A stretch of 21,770 nucleotides of DNA from Gammaproteobacteria bacterium UBA4475 (GTDB lineage: Bacteria > Pseudomonadota > Gammaproteobacteria > Pseudomonadales > Azotimanducaceae): the NCBI GenBank assembly GCA_002389265.1, contig DGOD01000061.1:1-21770 (forward strand), written 5' to 3'. The notes below the pieces were generated by a model. It ran no database searches. It saw nothing but the letters and a program-made list of their open reading frames with translations, and was not told where the DNA came from. A program made the position numbers and the translations under genes. Positions 9,003 to 16,440 of this stretch are shown here, piece by piece (the first letter of the stretch is position 1; each line of letters opens with the position of its first letter).

Positions 9003-9790
9003 TGTAGTTGTCCATCAGGGCCGTCAAGTCCTGGTCTCGCATCAGGTTCATCGGGTTCGTCCAAGTCATCCATATCGCCCTCTTCAGGGGTCTCCTGGCG
9101 AAACATATTTTTGATATTTTCTTGGATTTCATTGACTCGATCAGTCACCTCATCGAGGCTCGCATCTTCGGCCTCCGCCTCCACGGCGTCCTGCTCGGGT
9201 GTTAGCTCAATCGTTCGGGCCTCAACAATCTCGTCTTCGAGATCCAGTTCTTCGTTAATCTTGTCCAAGTCTTTGATCTGCGAAAGGGTCGGTAGTTCAT
9301 TGAGCGTCTTCAAATCGAAGTAGTCGAGAAAGGTTCGGGTCGTAGCGTAAATGGCTGGACGCCCAGGAACATCCCGATGACCAACGACTCGGATCCACTC
9401 ACGCTCCAGCAAAGACCGCATAATATTGGTGCTCACGGTGACCCCACGGATCTCTTCGATATCGCCACGAGTAATCGGTTGTTTGTAGGCGATCAGCGCC
9501 AGCGTTTCTAACAACGCACGAGTATACCGAGCCGGACGCTCTTCCCACAGTCGACTAACCCATTGCCCATAGTCGCTGCGAACCTGAAAGCGATAGCCAC
9601 TGGCCACCTGCTTCAACTCAAAGCCCCGACCTTCACAGTCAGCGGCGATCTCCGTTAATACCTGTAAAATATCTGCGCGCTCCGGCGGATCTGTCTCGAA
9701 CAGGTTAATCATCAGATCGATCGCCAGCGGCTGATCAGCCGCCATAATCGCACCTTCTATAATCTGCTTTAAATTGGCAATTTCACTCAT
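8999..9790 (-). CDS. scpB: Segregation and condensation protein B
   Basis: Winged-helix partner of the ScpA kleisin, acting with SMC in chromosome condensation and segregation. It has 263 residues. The winged-helix core occupies roughly residues 1-175. Family segments include LKQVASGYRFQVR, RYTRALLETLALIAYKQPITRGDIEEIRGV and the W-I-R-V-V-G-H-R-D-V-P-G-R-P block. The last ~85 residues are a strongly acidic tail (many D/E, with DDLDEPDEPDARPG near the end), longer than the minimal ScpB and probably disordered. It is separated from scpA by 96 bases and overlaps rluB. No clear Shine-Dalgarno precedes the ATG at 9790. Confidence 0.94.
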   Translation of the reverse strand: MSEIANLKQIIEGAIMAADQPLAIDLMINLFETDPPERADILQVLTEIAADCEGRGFELKQVASGYRFQVRSDYGQWVSRLWEERPARYTRALLETLALIAYKQPITRGDIEEIRGVTVSTNIMRSLLEREWIRVVGHRDVPGRPAIYATTRTFLDYFDLKTLNELPTLSQIKDLDKINEELDLEDEIVEARTIELTPEQDAVEAEAEDASLDEVTDRVNEIQENIKNMFRQETPEEGDMDDLDEPDEPDARPGLDGPDGQLQ

Positions 9791-9886
9791 ACTAATAAGG
9801 GTCTATGCTGTTTTTAGTTCGCGATCTGCTGACACTTGCCTGCTGATCCCATGATTCACTGCTTGCCTGAAGGCATCAATGCCGGG

Positions 9887-10834
9887 CTAATCTACATCAC
9901 CCAACCTGGTCTCAACGCCCATTTCATTGTCAGGATCTATCGGTGCTGTAAAATTGCTCTCATCGATTTCGATGACTTGTTCCGTGGGCACACGTGCCTT
10001 CACATGAATCGGCGCAAAGGCCTCTGACTGGACAATTTCGAGCAGCGACTCTTTAATTAACTCCATAATCGCAAGAAAGGTCACTACCACACCCGAGCGA
10101 CCTTCTTCAAAATCAAAAAGTTCTGAGAACTCAACGAACTCTTCACCGGCCTGATGCACCCGGTCAAGAATCGCACTCATCCGCTCTCGAGTAGACAAAG
10201 TTTCAGATGAAACACGGTGACTGGTAAAGTTTTCCGCGCGCTTGAGAACCTTTGCGAGAGCAATCAGCATTTCGTGCAGATCCACCTCGGGCAAGGGTTT
10301 TTCCTTCTCCACCGCCGGCACGTCCGCCGACGCGACCCAGTAATCTCGATTCATGCGCCGCAAGTCATCCAGATCCAATGCCGCCTGCTTAAAACGCTCA
10401 TACTCCTGCAGCCGGCGAATCAGTTCGGCACGTGGATCATCCTCTTCGTCTTCTGAGTCTACTTGTCGAGGCAACAACATGCGGGATTTGATTTCTGCCA
10501 GCACTGCCGCCATCACCAGATATTCCGCGGCCAGCTCAAATTGCATGCCCGTCATCAAACCGATGTAATCCATGTACTGGCGGGTAATTTCGGCAACCTT
10601 AATATCGAGGATATCCAGATTCTGACGCTTAATCAGATATAACAATAGGTCCAGTGGACCCTCGAAAGCCTCAAGAAAGACCTCCAGTGCATCTGGCGGA
10701 ATATACAGATCCATTGGCATATTGGTCATGGGCTTGCCATCAACCACGGCAAATGGCATTTCCGCCTGACGAGCTGCCGGCTCACCCGCTGGATTATTGC
10801 TTATTTCTGTATCCACCGAAACGGTCTCAATCAT
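9887..10834 (-). CDS. scpA: Segregation and condensation protein A (kleisin)
   Basis: Kleisin subunit that closes the SMC ring and binds ScpB. It has 315 residues from the ATG at 10834. The family signature FEGPLDLLLYLIKRQNLDIL follows an N-terminal extension containing DLYIPPDALEVFLEAF, as in other gammaproteobacterial ScpAs. The C-terminal winged helix includes FLAIMELIKESLLEIVQSEAFAPI. The frame could open two codons earlier at a TTG. An AAGGA lies six bases before the ATG but directly against that TTG, so the ATG is preferred. It follows trpS by only 21 bases, so the two are probably co-transcribed, with scpB and rluB downstream. Confidence 0.95.
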   Translation of the reverse strand: MIETVSVDTEISNNPAGEPAARQAEMPFAVVDGKPMTNMPMDLYIPPDALEVFLEAFEGPLDLLLYLIKRQNLDILDIKVAEITRQYMDYIGLMTGMQFELAAEYLVMAAVLAEIKSRMLLPRQVDSEDEEDDPRAELIRRLQEYERFKQAALDLDDLRRMNRDYWVASADVPAVEKEKPLPEVDLHEMLIALAKVLKRAENFTSHRVSSETLSTRERMSAILDRVHQAGEEFVEFSELFDFEEGRSGVVVTFLAIMELIKESLLEIVQSEAFAPIHVKARVPTEQVIEIDESNFTAPIDPDNEMGVETRLGDVD

Positions 10835-10855
10835 CGACAATCCTTAACTCATCAC

Positions 10856-12070
10856 CTAGCGGTAATCCAAGCCCATAGCCTCGCGCACATCATCTAGTGT
10901 CGCCTTGGCAATCGTCCGAGCTTTCTCACAACCCTCGGCAACGATAGATCTGACCAAGTCAGGGTTCTCTTCGTATTGTCTGGCGCGCTCACGCATGGGT
11001 TTTTGCTCCTCAAGCACCGCCTCGATCAAAGGCCCCTTACAATCAATACACCCTATTCCTGCGGTCGTGCAGCCCTGTCGAACCCAAGCCTGAGTAGACT
11101 CATCAGAATACACCTCGTGCAAATTGAACACGGGACACTTATCGGGATCACCGGGATCTGTTCGCCGAACCCTGGCGGGGTCTGTCGTCATCGTCTTGAT
11201 TTTCCGCTCAACGACTTTCGGATCTTCCCGCAACGCGATCGTGTTGTTATAAGATTTAGACATTTTCTGACCATCCAGGCCGGGCATCACTGAGGCTTCC
11301 GTCAACAGAGATTGCGGTTCCGGCAGAATCACCTTGCCGCCGCCTTCCAAATAGCCGTAGAGACGATCACGGTCGCCCAGGGAGATATTACTCTGCTCAC
11401 GCAGCAGCGCCTGCGCACTTTCCAGCGACTCAGTATGACCTTTCTCGAGGAATTCTTTACGCAGCTCGCGATACTGCGCACCGCCTTTACGGCCCAGTTT
11501 CTTGATCGCTGCTTCCGCCATTTCCACGAACCCTGAACGCTTACCGTAAATATGGTTGAAACGCCGAGCAATCTCTCGAGTCATCTCAACGTGCGGCACC
11601 TGATCAGCGCCCACCGGGACATGACCCGCTTTGTAGATCAAAATATCAGCGCTCTGCAACAACGGGTAGCCGAGAAACCCGTAGGTGGCAAGATCACGTT
11701 CCTTGAGTTTCGCCTGCTGGTCCTTGTAGGACGGCACGCGCTCGAGCCAACTTAACGGTGTAATCATCGAGAGTAACAGGTGCAATTCAGCATGTTCAGG
11801 CACTTTTGACTGAATAAACAAGGCCGCTGAGCCCGGATTGACACCAGCCGCCAGCCAGTCAATCACCGTCGTCCAGACATGCTCTTCGATCATTTGAGGA
11901 TCTTCATAATGCGTAGTCAAGGCATGCCAGTCGGCGACAAAAAACATGCATTCGAACTCATGCTGCAGACGCACCCAATTTTTCAGGACACCGTGATAGT
12001 GACCCAAGTGCAGTCGGCCAGTTGGGCGCATACCGGATAGCACGCGCTTTTGCGATTCATGCAAGCTCAA
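10856..12070 (-). CDS. trpS: Tryptophanyl-tRNA synthetase, long form, TTG start
   Basis: Class I aminoacyl-tRNA synthetase that charges tRNA-Trp. It has 404 residues against about 334 in E. coli. The HIGH-type motif is HLGH at 21-24 within GMRPTGRLHLGHYHG, and the KMSKS loop is at 269-273. Extra length lies mainly at about 182-255, before KMSKS, with a KKLGRKGG basic patch. A cysteine-rich CTTAGIGCIDC segment sits near 347-357. No ATG precedes the HIGH motif. The TTG at 12070 has AGGTGA five bases upstream, and the frame is closed by a TAA shortly above, so TTG is the likely start. Long TrpS next to scpA is the Pseudomonas-type arrangement. Confidence 0.95.
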   Translation of the reverse strand: MSLHESQKRVLSGMRPTGRLHLGHYHGVLKNWVRLQHEFECMFFVADWHALTTHYEDPQMIEEHVWTTVIDWLAAGVNPGSAALFIQSKVPEHAELHLLLSMITPLSWLERVPSYKDQQAKLKERDLATYGFLGYPLLQSADILIYKAGHVPVGADQVPHVEMTREIARRFNHIYGKRSGFVEMAEAAIKKLGRKGGAQYRELRKEFLEKGHTESLESAQALLREQSNISLGDRDRLYGYLEGGGKVILPEPQSLLTEASVMPGLDGQKMSKSYNNTIALREDPKVVERKIKTMTTDPARVRRTDPGDPDKCPVFNLHEVYSDESTQAWVRQGCTTAGIGCIDCKGPLIEAVLEEQKPMRERARQYEENPDLVRSIVAEGCEKARTIAKATLDDVREAMGLDYR

Positions 12071-12204
12071 AATTTCACCTGATGGTTAGTGATACAAAAG
12101 ATAGCTCGACAGAAGGCCAATCGAAGACACCAATCTAGAAAGCCGTCGTTGAAGGCAGTGTAAGCAATCATTCAAGAGAATGTCAGGGATATCAGTAGCC
12201 ACGC

Positions 12205-12234
12205 ATTATATATGAATCGAGTAGGCGATGTCTC
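12205..12234 (-). promoter_or_regulatory. Candidate trpS promoter
   Basis: On the minus strand, GAGACA (12234-12229, four of six matches to TTGACA) and a perfect TATAAT (12210-12205) are separated by 18 bases. This would start transcription near 12198 and give trpS a leader of about 128 bases. Sequence match only. Confidence 0.5.
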
Positions 12235-12259
12235 CCATCCCGGCGTCTGTGTTCCAGCG

Positions 12260-12279
12260 CCGAAGCCTTGCGGCCTCGG
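12260..12279. terminator. Hairpin just after yciO
   Basis: On the minus strand CCGAGGCC and GGCTTCGG form an eight-pair stem (one G-T wobble) closed by a GCAA tetraloop, three bases past the yciO stop. No T-run follows, so it may be a weak or Rho-assisted terminator, or an RNA 3'-end stabiliser, that separates yciO from the trpS promoter. Confidence 0.5.
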
Positions 12280-12282
12280 TCC

Positions 12283-12906
12283 TCAGCCACCAAAGAGCGC
12301 CAGATCACCGCCACCCTCGCGAAGAATCACCACATGGTCTTCCTCCAAATTAATCACGCTGGTGCTCTCCAGCCCACAGAATCCACCATCGATAATAAGA
12401 TCCACCTGCTTTTCCAACAAATCTCGCATTTCCAGCGGGTCTGTCAGCGGCTCTTCGTGGCCAGGAAGAATCAGGCTCGAACTCATGATCGGCTCACCCA
12501 GCTCAGTCAGCAGCGCTCGACAAATCCCATTGTCCGGCACCCGCAGTCCGATCGTCTTGCGTTTCGGATTTACCAGTCGGCGGGGAACTTCTTTGGTCGC
12601 CTGCAGGACAAAGGTGTAAGGCCCCGGGGTCGCCGCTTTCAGCAGCCGATAGGCACTGTTACTGACTTTGGCATAGACACCCAGGTCAGATAAGTCGCGG
12701 CATACCAGACTGAAGTTATGGTCGTCATCCAGGCGCCGGATTTGGCGGATTCGTTGCAACGCTTGCTTGTCTCCTATATGGCAGCCAAGCGCATAGGCGG
12801 AGTCGGTCGGGTAGATAATGACACCGCCTTGACGAATAATATCAACGGCCTGGCGGATCAGGCGAGCCTGAGGATTGTCGGGATGAATCTGAAAAAATTG
12901 GCTCAT
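12283..12906 (-). CDS. yciO: YciO, YrdC/Sua5-fold protein
   Basis: Protein of 207 residues whose start (M-S-Q-F-F-Q-I-H-P-D-N-P-Q) and core closely resemble E. coli YciO as I recall it. Visible segments are GGVIIYPTDSAYALGC, HNFSLVCRDLSDL, TPGPYTFVLQATKEVPRRL and KRKTIGLRVPDN. The fold is that of TsaC/YrdC and Sua5, which make threonylcarbamoyl-adenylate for t6A37 in tRNA. YciO is a separate branch, reported to have weak activity of that kind, and its cellular role is not settled. The frame opens six codons upstream at 12924, but homology favours the ATG at 12906. The RNase gene rnm, often next to yciO, is not beside it here. Confidence 0.92.
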   Translation of the reverse strand: MSQFFQIHPDNPQARLIRQAVDIIRQGGVIIYPTDSAYALGCHIGDKQALQRIRQIRRLDDDHNFSLVCRDLSDLGVYAKVSNSAYRLLKAATPGPYTFVLQATKEVPRRLVNPKRKTIGLRVPDNGICRALLTELGEPIMSSSLILPGHEEPLTDPLEMRDLLEKQVDLIIDGGFCGLESTSVINLEEDHVVILREGGGDLALFGG

Positions 12907-12975
12907 AATGGACACCGATGGCATGGGCTGCTGACAGGGCCCTCATGTTAATGCTTTTTTGATATTTTGCGACGG

Positions 12976-13005
12976 TTTAATATCCGCCCCAAAATCCTTT
13001 ATGAT
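12976..13005 (+). promoter_or_regulatory. Candidate promoter for the yciB block
   Basis: TATGAT (13000-13005, five of six to consensus) with a weak TTTAAT -35 (12976-12981) at an 18-base spacing, 39 bases before yciB in the gap divergent from yciO. This is the only reasonable match I saw in that gap. Confidence 0.35.
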
Positions 13006-13044
13006 GTACTTGCAATCTCACCGGCGAAGCGCCAAACAGGATTT

Positions 13045-13626
13045 ATGAAACAATTTATTGAATTTGTACCCGTCGCGTTATTCGCCGCTGTGTTCTTCTA
13101 CAGTCGTGACATCTATCTGAGCACGACGGTACTGATGGTAGCGATCGCGGCGCAAGCTGCCCTCGAATATCTCACGACCAGGCGTATCGAGAAAAAAACC
13201 CAGATTATTTTTTGGATCAGTATGCTGTTCGGCGGCGCGACACTGCTGTTTCGTAACGAATTATTTATCCAATGGAAACCCAGCATTATTAACTGGCTGT
13301 TCGCGGGCAGCCTACTGGCAAGCCAGTTTTTCGGTAAAGAGAACCTGCTAAAACGAATGCTTGGCGCTCAGCTGCGCCTACCCGACCCTGTATGGCAGCG
13401 TCTCAACCTGGGCTGGAGCCTCGGCTTTTTCATCGCCGGCGCACTCAACCTGGTGGTCGCTTTCAACTTCAGCCTTGAGTTCTGGGTCAGCTACAAACTG
13501 ATCGGCGGATTTGCGATCACTCTAAGCTATATCGTGCTGACATTGGTCTACCTGTCTAGCGGCGGCTACCTGCAAGAACCCCAGACTGAATCCGTCGACA
13601 AACCTACTACCGACTTAAAGCCCTGA
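13045..13626 (+). CDS. yciB: YciB/IspA-family inner membrane septation protein
   Basis: Hydrophobic protein of 193 residues with about five or six membrane helices. The N-terminus (KQFIEFVPVALFAAVFFYSRDIY) and the segments KPSIINWLFAGSLLASQFFGKENLLKRMLG and VWQRLNLGWSLGFFIAGALNLVVA are characteristic of YciB (intracellular septation protein A). The family is linked to cell envelope and division-zone integrity in enteric bacteria; its biochemical activity is unknown. A CAGGA lies just upstream of the ATG at 13045. An upstream in-frame TTG at 12967 would add 26 residues without homology and overlap the promoter region. The polar C-terminus (QEPQTESVDKPTTDLKP) is probably cytosolic. yciI follows after 39 bases. 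Confidence 0.93.
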   Translation: MKQFIEFVPVALFAAVFFYSRDIYLSTTVLMVAIAAQAALEYLTTRRIEKKTQIIFWISMLFGGATLLFRNELFIQWKPSIINWLFAGSLLASQFFGKENLLKRMLGAQLRLPDPVWQRLNLGWSLGFFIAGALNLVVAFNFSLEFWVSYKLIGGFAITLSYIVLTLVYLSSGGYLQEPQTESVDKPTTDLKP

Positions 13627-13665
13627 CATTTGGGCGCTGGTCATTAAATTTTCGGAAAAAAGCGC

Positions 13666-13965
13666 ATGTTATACGCCATCATCAGCACCGATATCGACAA
13701 TAGTCTGGTCCTGCGCCAAGCCGCTCGGCCTGCGCACTTGCTGCGGCTTGAGCAATTGGTCTCCGAGGGTCGTCTGTTGATTGCCGGCCCCAACCCCAGC
13801 ATTGACAATGAGGATCCCGGCGCTGCGGGTTTCTCTGGCAGCTTGGTCGTCGCCGAATTTCCGTCCCTGGCGGCAGCTCAAGCCTGGTCTGATGCCGATC
13901 CCTACGCGGCCGCTGGCGTCTACGCTCAAGTCACCGTAAAGCCGTTTAAGAAGGTGCTCCCCTGA
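13666..13965 (+). CDS. yciI: YciI family protein
   Basis: Small ferredoxin-like-fold protein of 99 residues. The family's conserved histidine lies in the RPAHLLRL segment and its conserved aspartate in [21 protein letters not shown]. The fold resembles muconolactone isomerase and EthD-like proteins, but no reaction is firmly known for YciI of this type. It follows yciB, as in many gammaproteobacteria. Its TGA overlaps the proposed CTG start of the next gene in a CTGA quadruplet. Confidence 0.9.
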   Translation: MLYAIISTDIDNSLVLRQAARPAHLLRLEQLVSEGRLLIAGPNPSIDNEDPGAAGFSGSLVVAEFPSLAAAQAWSDADPYAAAGVYAQVTVKPFKKVLP

Positions 13966-14630
13966 AAAATTATATTCTGGTTGTGGCAGCAATGATCGTC
14001 AGCGCGACGGCGCTGGCAGAAACCGTGTACGTCCGCGACACACTTTACGTGCCACTACGAGGCGGTGCGACCGCCGAACACAGGATTCTGCACAAGGGCA
14101 TTCGCAGCGGCACAGCGATGGAACTGCTTGAAGCAGATCCGGAAAGTGGCTACAGCCGAGTTCGATTGCCCGATGGTCTCGAAGGTTGGATTCAAAGCCA
14201 ATACCTGATGGATTCACCCATCGCCGCTGTCTTACTCGACGAGACAACTGCTCGACTGCAAAAAATGGAAGCTGAGTACAACGCCAACGTTGATCAACTT
14301 ACTGCTCTGCAGCAACTACAGATCGTCCTCAGCGAGGACAACCGGATATTAAAGCAGGCAAATGCCGCTCTGACAGCGGAGTTGCAAGAAATCAAGACAA
14401 CAGCAGCCAACGTGATCACTATTAAGAATCAAAATGCGTCTTTACTTGATGAACGCCGGGCATTGGAAGAGCAAGTTGATGCGCTGTTATTGACTGTCGA
14501 TACCCTCGACAGCAGTAATGATCAAGACTGGTTTATTCGCGGTGCCGGCACGGTATTGTTAAGCCTGCTGGTCGGATTTATTATCGCTCGACGGTTCTAC
14601 CGCCGCAATATCAGTGGCGGGTGGTCATAA
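13962..14630 (+). CDS. SH3-domain/coiled-coil membrane-anchored protein (YgiM-like, TIGR04211 type), probable CTG start
   Basis: Envelope protein of 222 residues if translation begins at the CTG at 13962. That start gives a textbook signal peptide: MKNY, a hydrophobic core, then ATALA before ETVYVRD. An AAGAAGGTG stretch sits about five bases upstream, and the CTG overlaps the yciI stop as CTGA. The GTG at 13983 and the ATG at 13992 both lose the positive n-region. The mature part has an SH3b domain (about 20-90; [16 protein letters not shown]...GWIQSQYL), a coiled coil (about 98-185), then one membrane helix near the C-terminus ([22 protein letters not shown]) with a basic cytosolic end. This order matches E. 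coli YgiM. The function is unknown; periplasmic peptidoglycan binding is plausible. pdxJ begins three bases downstream. Confidence 0.8.
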   Translation: MKNYILVVAAMIVSATALAETVYVRDTLYVPLRGGATAEHRILHKGIRSGTAMELLEADPESGYSRVRLPDGLEGWIQSQYLMDSPIAAVLLDETTARLQKMEAEYNANVDQLTALQQLQIVLSEDNRILKQANAALTAELQEIKTTAANVITIKNQNASLLDERRALEEQVDALLLTVDTLDSSNDQDWFIRGAGTVLLSLLVGFIIARRFYRRNISGGWS

Positions 14631-14633
14631 ATC

Positions 14634-15395
14634 ATGACAAAACTATCGGTCAATCTGAACAAGATTGCGTTACTGCGCAATTCCCGCGACACCACCATAC
14701 CCAGCGTGACCGCTGCGGCAGAAACGTGTATTGCTGCCGGCGCGCAAGGAATCACAGTTCATCCGAGGCCCGATATGCGTCACATTCGGCCAGCGGACGT
14801 CTATGACCTTGCCAGCCTGCTAACACAACCACAATATGCTGACATAGAGTTCAACATTGAAGGGAACCCCTTTGCCGGACCTGAAGCTAACGGTTTTCCA
14901 GGTTTCATGACCCTGGTTCGCGACACCATGCCCCAACAATGTACACTGGTACCCGATGACCCCGTCCAACTCACTTCTGATCATGGCTGGCACCTCAGTG
15001 GCGACAACACCGCGCTGAAGGCGATTATCGATCAGCTCAAGGCTCTTGGCATTCGCGTCAGCCTTTTTATGGACCCGGACGCAGCACAGATAGAGCAGGC
15101 TGCGGCCCTGGGCACTGATCGCATCGAGTTCTACACGGGTCCCTACGCAGATCAGTATGGCGATCACGAATCGGTCCTCGCGACATTCATCGAGGCCGGC
15201 AAGATAGCCCAGCAACTGGGACTGGGTATCAACGCTGGCCATGATCTCAACCAAGACAATCTGGGTGAGTTTTGCCAGCGCGTAACAAATGTAGCCGAGG
15301 TGTCCATCGGCCATGCACTCATTAATGACGCCTTGTGGGACGGATTAGCCACCACCGTCAGAAGATATAACGCTATTCTGGAAAAATCAGGCTAG
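14634..15395 (+). CDS. pdxJ: Pyridoxine 5'-phosphate synthase
   Basis: TIM-barrel enzyme of 253 residues that condenses 1-deoxyxylulose 5-phosphate with 3-amino-2-oxopropyl phosphate to make pyridoxine 5'-phosphate. Visible motifs are SVNLNKIALLRN at 5-16, the active-site block GITVHPRPDMRHIR (39-52, His43), the NIEGNP glutamate segment, RIEFYTGPYA and GINAGHDLN with the C-terminal catalytic histidine. The active-site block has HPRPD where E. coli PdxJ has HLRED, and the start M-T-K-L-S-V-N also recalls Bacteroidetes-type PdxJ. The usual gammaproteobacterial neighbour recO is absent. The enzyme identity is clear; a foreign origin is inference. Confidence 0.92.
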   Translation: MTKLSVNLNKIALLRNSRDTTIPSVTAAAETCIAAGAQGITVHPRPDMRHIRPADVYDLASLLTQPQYADIEFNIEGNPFAGPEANGFPGFMTLVRDTMPQQCTLVPDDPVQLTSDHGWHLSGDNTALKAIIDQLKALGIRVSLFMDPDAAQIEQAAALGTDRIEFYTGPYADQYGDHESVLATFIEAGKIAQQLGLGINAGHDLNQDNLGEFCQRVTNVAEVSIGHALINDALWDGLATTVRRYNAILEKSG

Positions 15396-15488
15396 TTCAC
15401 ATACTATTCGCCGCACTCAAACGGGGTATTGTAGTACTGGCAGCAACAACTTCAGCCGCCACCTGTTTTTTTCTAACCTTTCACTAAA

Positions 15489-15959
15489 ATGGTCACCATG
15501 AATTCACTTGTAAAAAACATTATTCTTAGCCTACTCATCGGCACCTTTGCTTACTTTGTCAGCCAATGGATTCGGGGGGCACTGTCTGTTCCGAGCGGCA
15601 CAGAGCTATTCATACTGGCGATATCCATTCTTGCCGTTTTCAGTGGTTGCAGCTTATCTGCGGCCATGTCGAAAGGCCCCAAGGGTCGCTCCGGCCAATC
15701 ACCCAAGCGTAAACCCGCCACAAAACCGACGAGTCGACCCGCACAGATCAATAGCGCCAAGGAAACCGGCATTGTGAAGTGGTTTAATGTTAAGAAGGGC
15801 TTCGGTTTTATAACGCGAGATGCCGGCGATGATATTTTTGTGCACTACCGTAACATCGAAGGTAATGGCCGTCGCGCTATCGCTGAAGGCGATCGAGTTC
15901 AGTTTGTTGTGATCGAAGGCGACAAAGGCCTGCAAGCAGATGAGGTCGAGACGATTTAG
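15489..15959 (+). CDS. Membrane-anchored cold-shock-domain protein
   Basis: 156 residues with two parts. The N-terminal part has two predicted membrane helices (about 9-27 and 38-58). A basic, proline/serine-rich linker (about 61-90, GPKGRSGQSPKRKPATKP) leads to a complete C-terminal cold-shock domain (about 91-154). That domain carries RNP1 (KGFGFIT, 103-109) and RNP2 (DIFVHY, 115-120), preceded by TGIVKWFN. Cold-shock domains bind single-stranded RNA or DNA; the linker and domain should face the cytoplasm, placing nucleic-acid binding at the membrane. A second ATG at 15498 would shorten it by three residues. Neither start has a good Shine-Dalgarno. A 93-base gap separates it from pdxJ, with no clear promoter. 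The domain is certain, the topology is predicted, the function unknown. Confidence 0.88.
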   Translation: MVTMNSLVKNIILSLLIGTFAYFVSQWIRGALSVPSGTELFILAISILAVFSGCSLSAAMSKGPKGRSGQSPKRKPATKPTSRPAQINSAKETGIVKWFNVKKGFGFITRDAGDDIFVHYRNIEGNGRRAIAEGDRVQFVVIEGDKGLQADEVETI

Positions 15960-15970
15960 ACGTCGCAGCC

Positions 15971-16393
15971 ATGCACCAGATATTTTTTATCGGCCATCAG
16001 GAAGATGTCGCGGAACTCGAAGTCGACGAGAACCCCGCCAACAGTTTTGTCTGCATGTCGAGCCAACAGTTCCATCGCGACGCCAGGGCACAGCTCTATG
16101 CGCTGGTATGCGGCGGTTTTCTGGCTGACGCGCTGGAAATGGAACTACTCGATCGCGAACTAGCCGACGAAGGCCCTTATCTTTATCGTCTTGAAGAGAC
16201 GCTGATGGGCAAGCTGGCCGACTTGGAGGAAGACCAGGTCGAGGATTTTGCCAGTCTCTGGACTGAGTGCGAGGAGATCGAGGCATTAGATCTGGATGCC
16301 AATGATCTGCTGGATTTTATATTTCTACTAGTCCACTTTTGCCAGACTGCTTGCAATGATGATCTCGGTGTCTACATTTATTCAGACAGCTAA
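15971..16393 (+). CDS. Uncharacterised acidic protein
   Basis: 140-residue protein I do not recognise. It begins 11 bases after the cold-shock protein stop, so the two are probably translated from one message. It is strongly acidic, with dense E/D clusters in the middle ([29 protein letters not shown]), and appears all-helical after an N-terminal beta-like stretch (MHQIFFIGH). It has cysteines at several positions but no CxxC pair, and no signal peptide or clear membrane helix, although [16 protein letters not shown] is hydrophobic. Codon use and length fit a real gene, and the frame fills the gap between its neighbours exactly. It could be a partner or antagonist of the basic nucleic-acid-binding protein upstream; that is speculation from position and charge. 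Confidence 0.75.
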   Translation: MHQIFFIGHQEDVAELEVDENPANSFVCMSSQQFHRDARAQLYALVCGGFLADALEMELLDRELADEGPYLYRLEETLMGKLADLEEDQVEDFASLWTECEEIEALDLDANDLLDFIFLLVHFCQTACNDDLGVYIYSDS

Positions 16394-16440
16394 GGCGCAC
16401 ACCGCATCAGTTTAATGCCGCCGGCCCACGGGAAACCATC

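Noticed and set aside
9791..9886. Small palindromes between scpA and scpB (GGCATtgATGCC, GCCTtcAGGC)
   Set aside because: Stems of four to five pairs without a T-run are too short to call a terminator or operator.
10835..10840. TTG start for scpA two codons upstream of the ATG
   Set aside because: The AAGGA element is immediately adjacent to the TTG but correctly spaced for the ATG at 10834.
14820..15314. 164-codon minus-strand frame opposite pdxJ
   Set aside because: Antisense to conserved PdxJ motifs and has no supporting signal.
15396..15488. Possible promoter or terminator before the cold-shock gene (T-run at about 15466-15473)
   Set aside because: No stable stem precedes the T-run and no acceptable -35/-10 pair was found.
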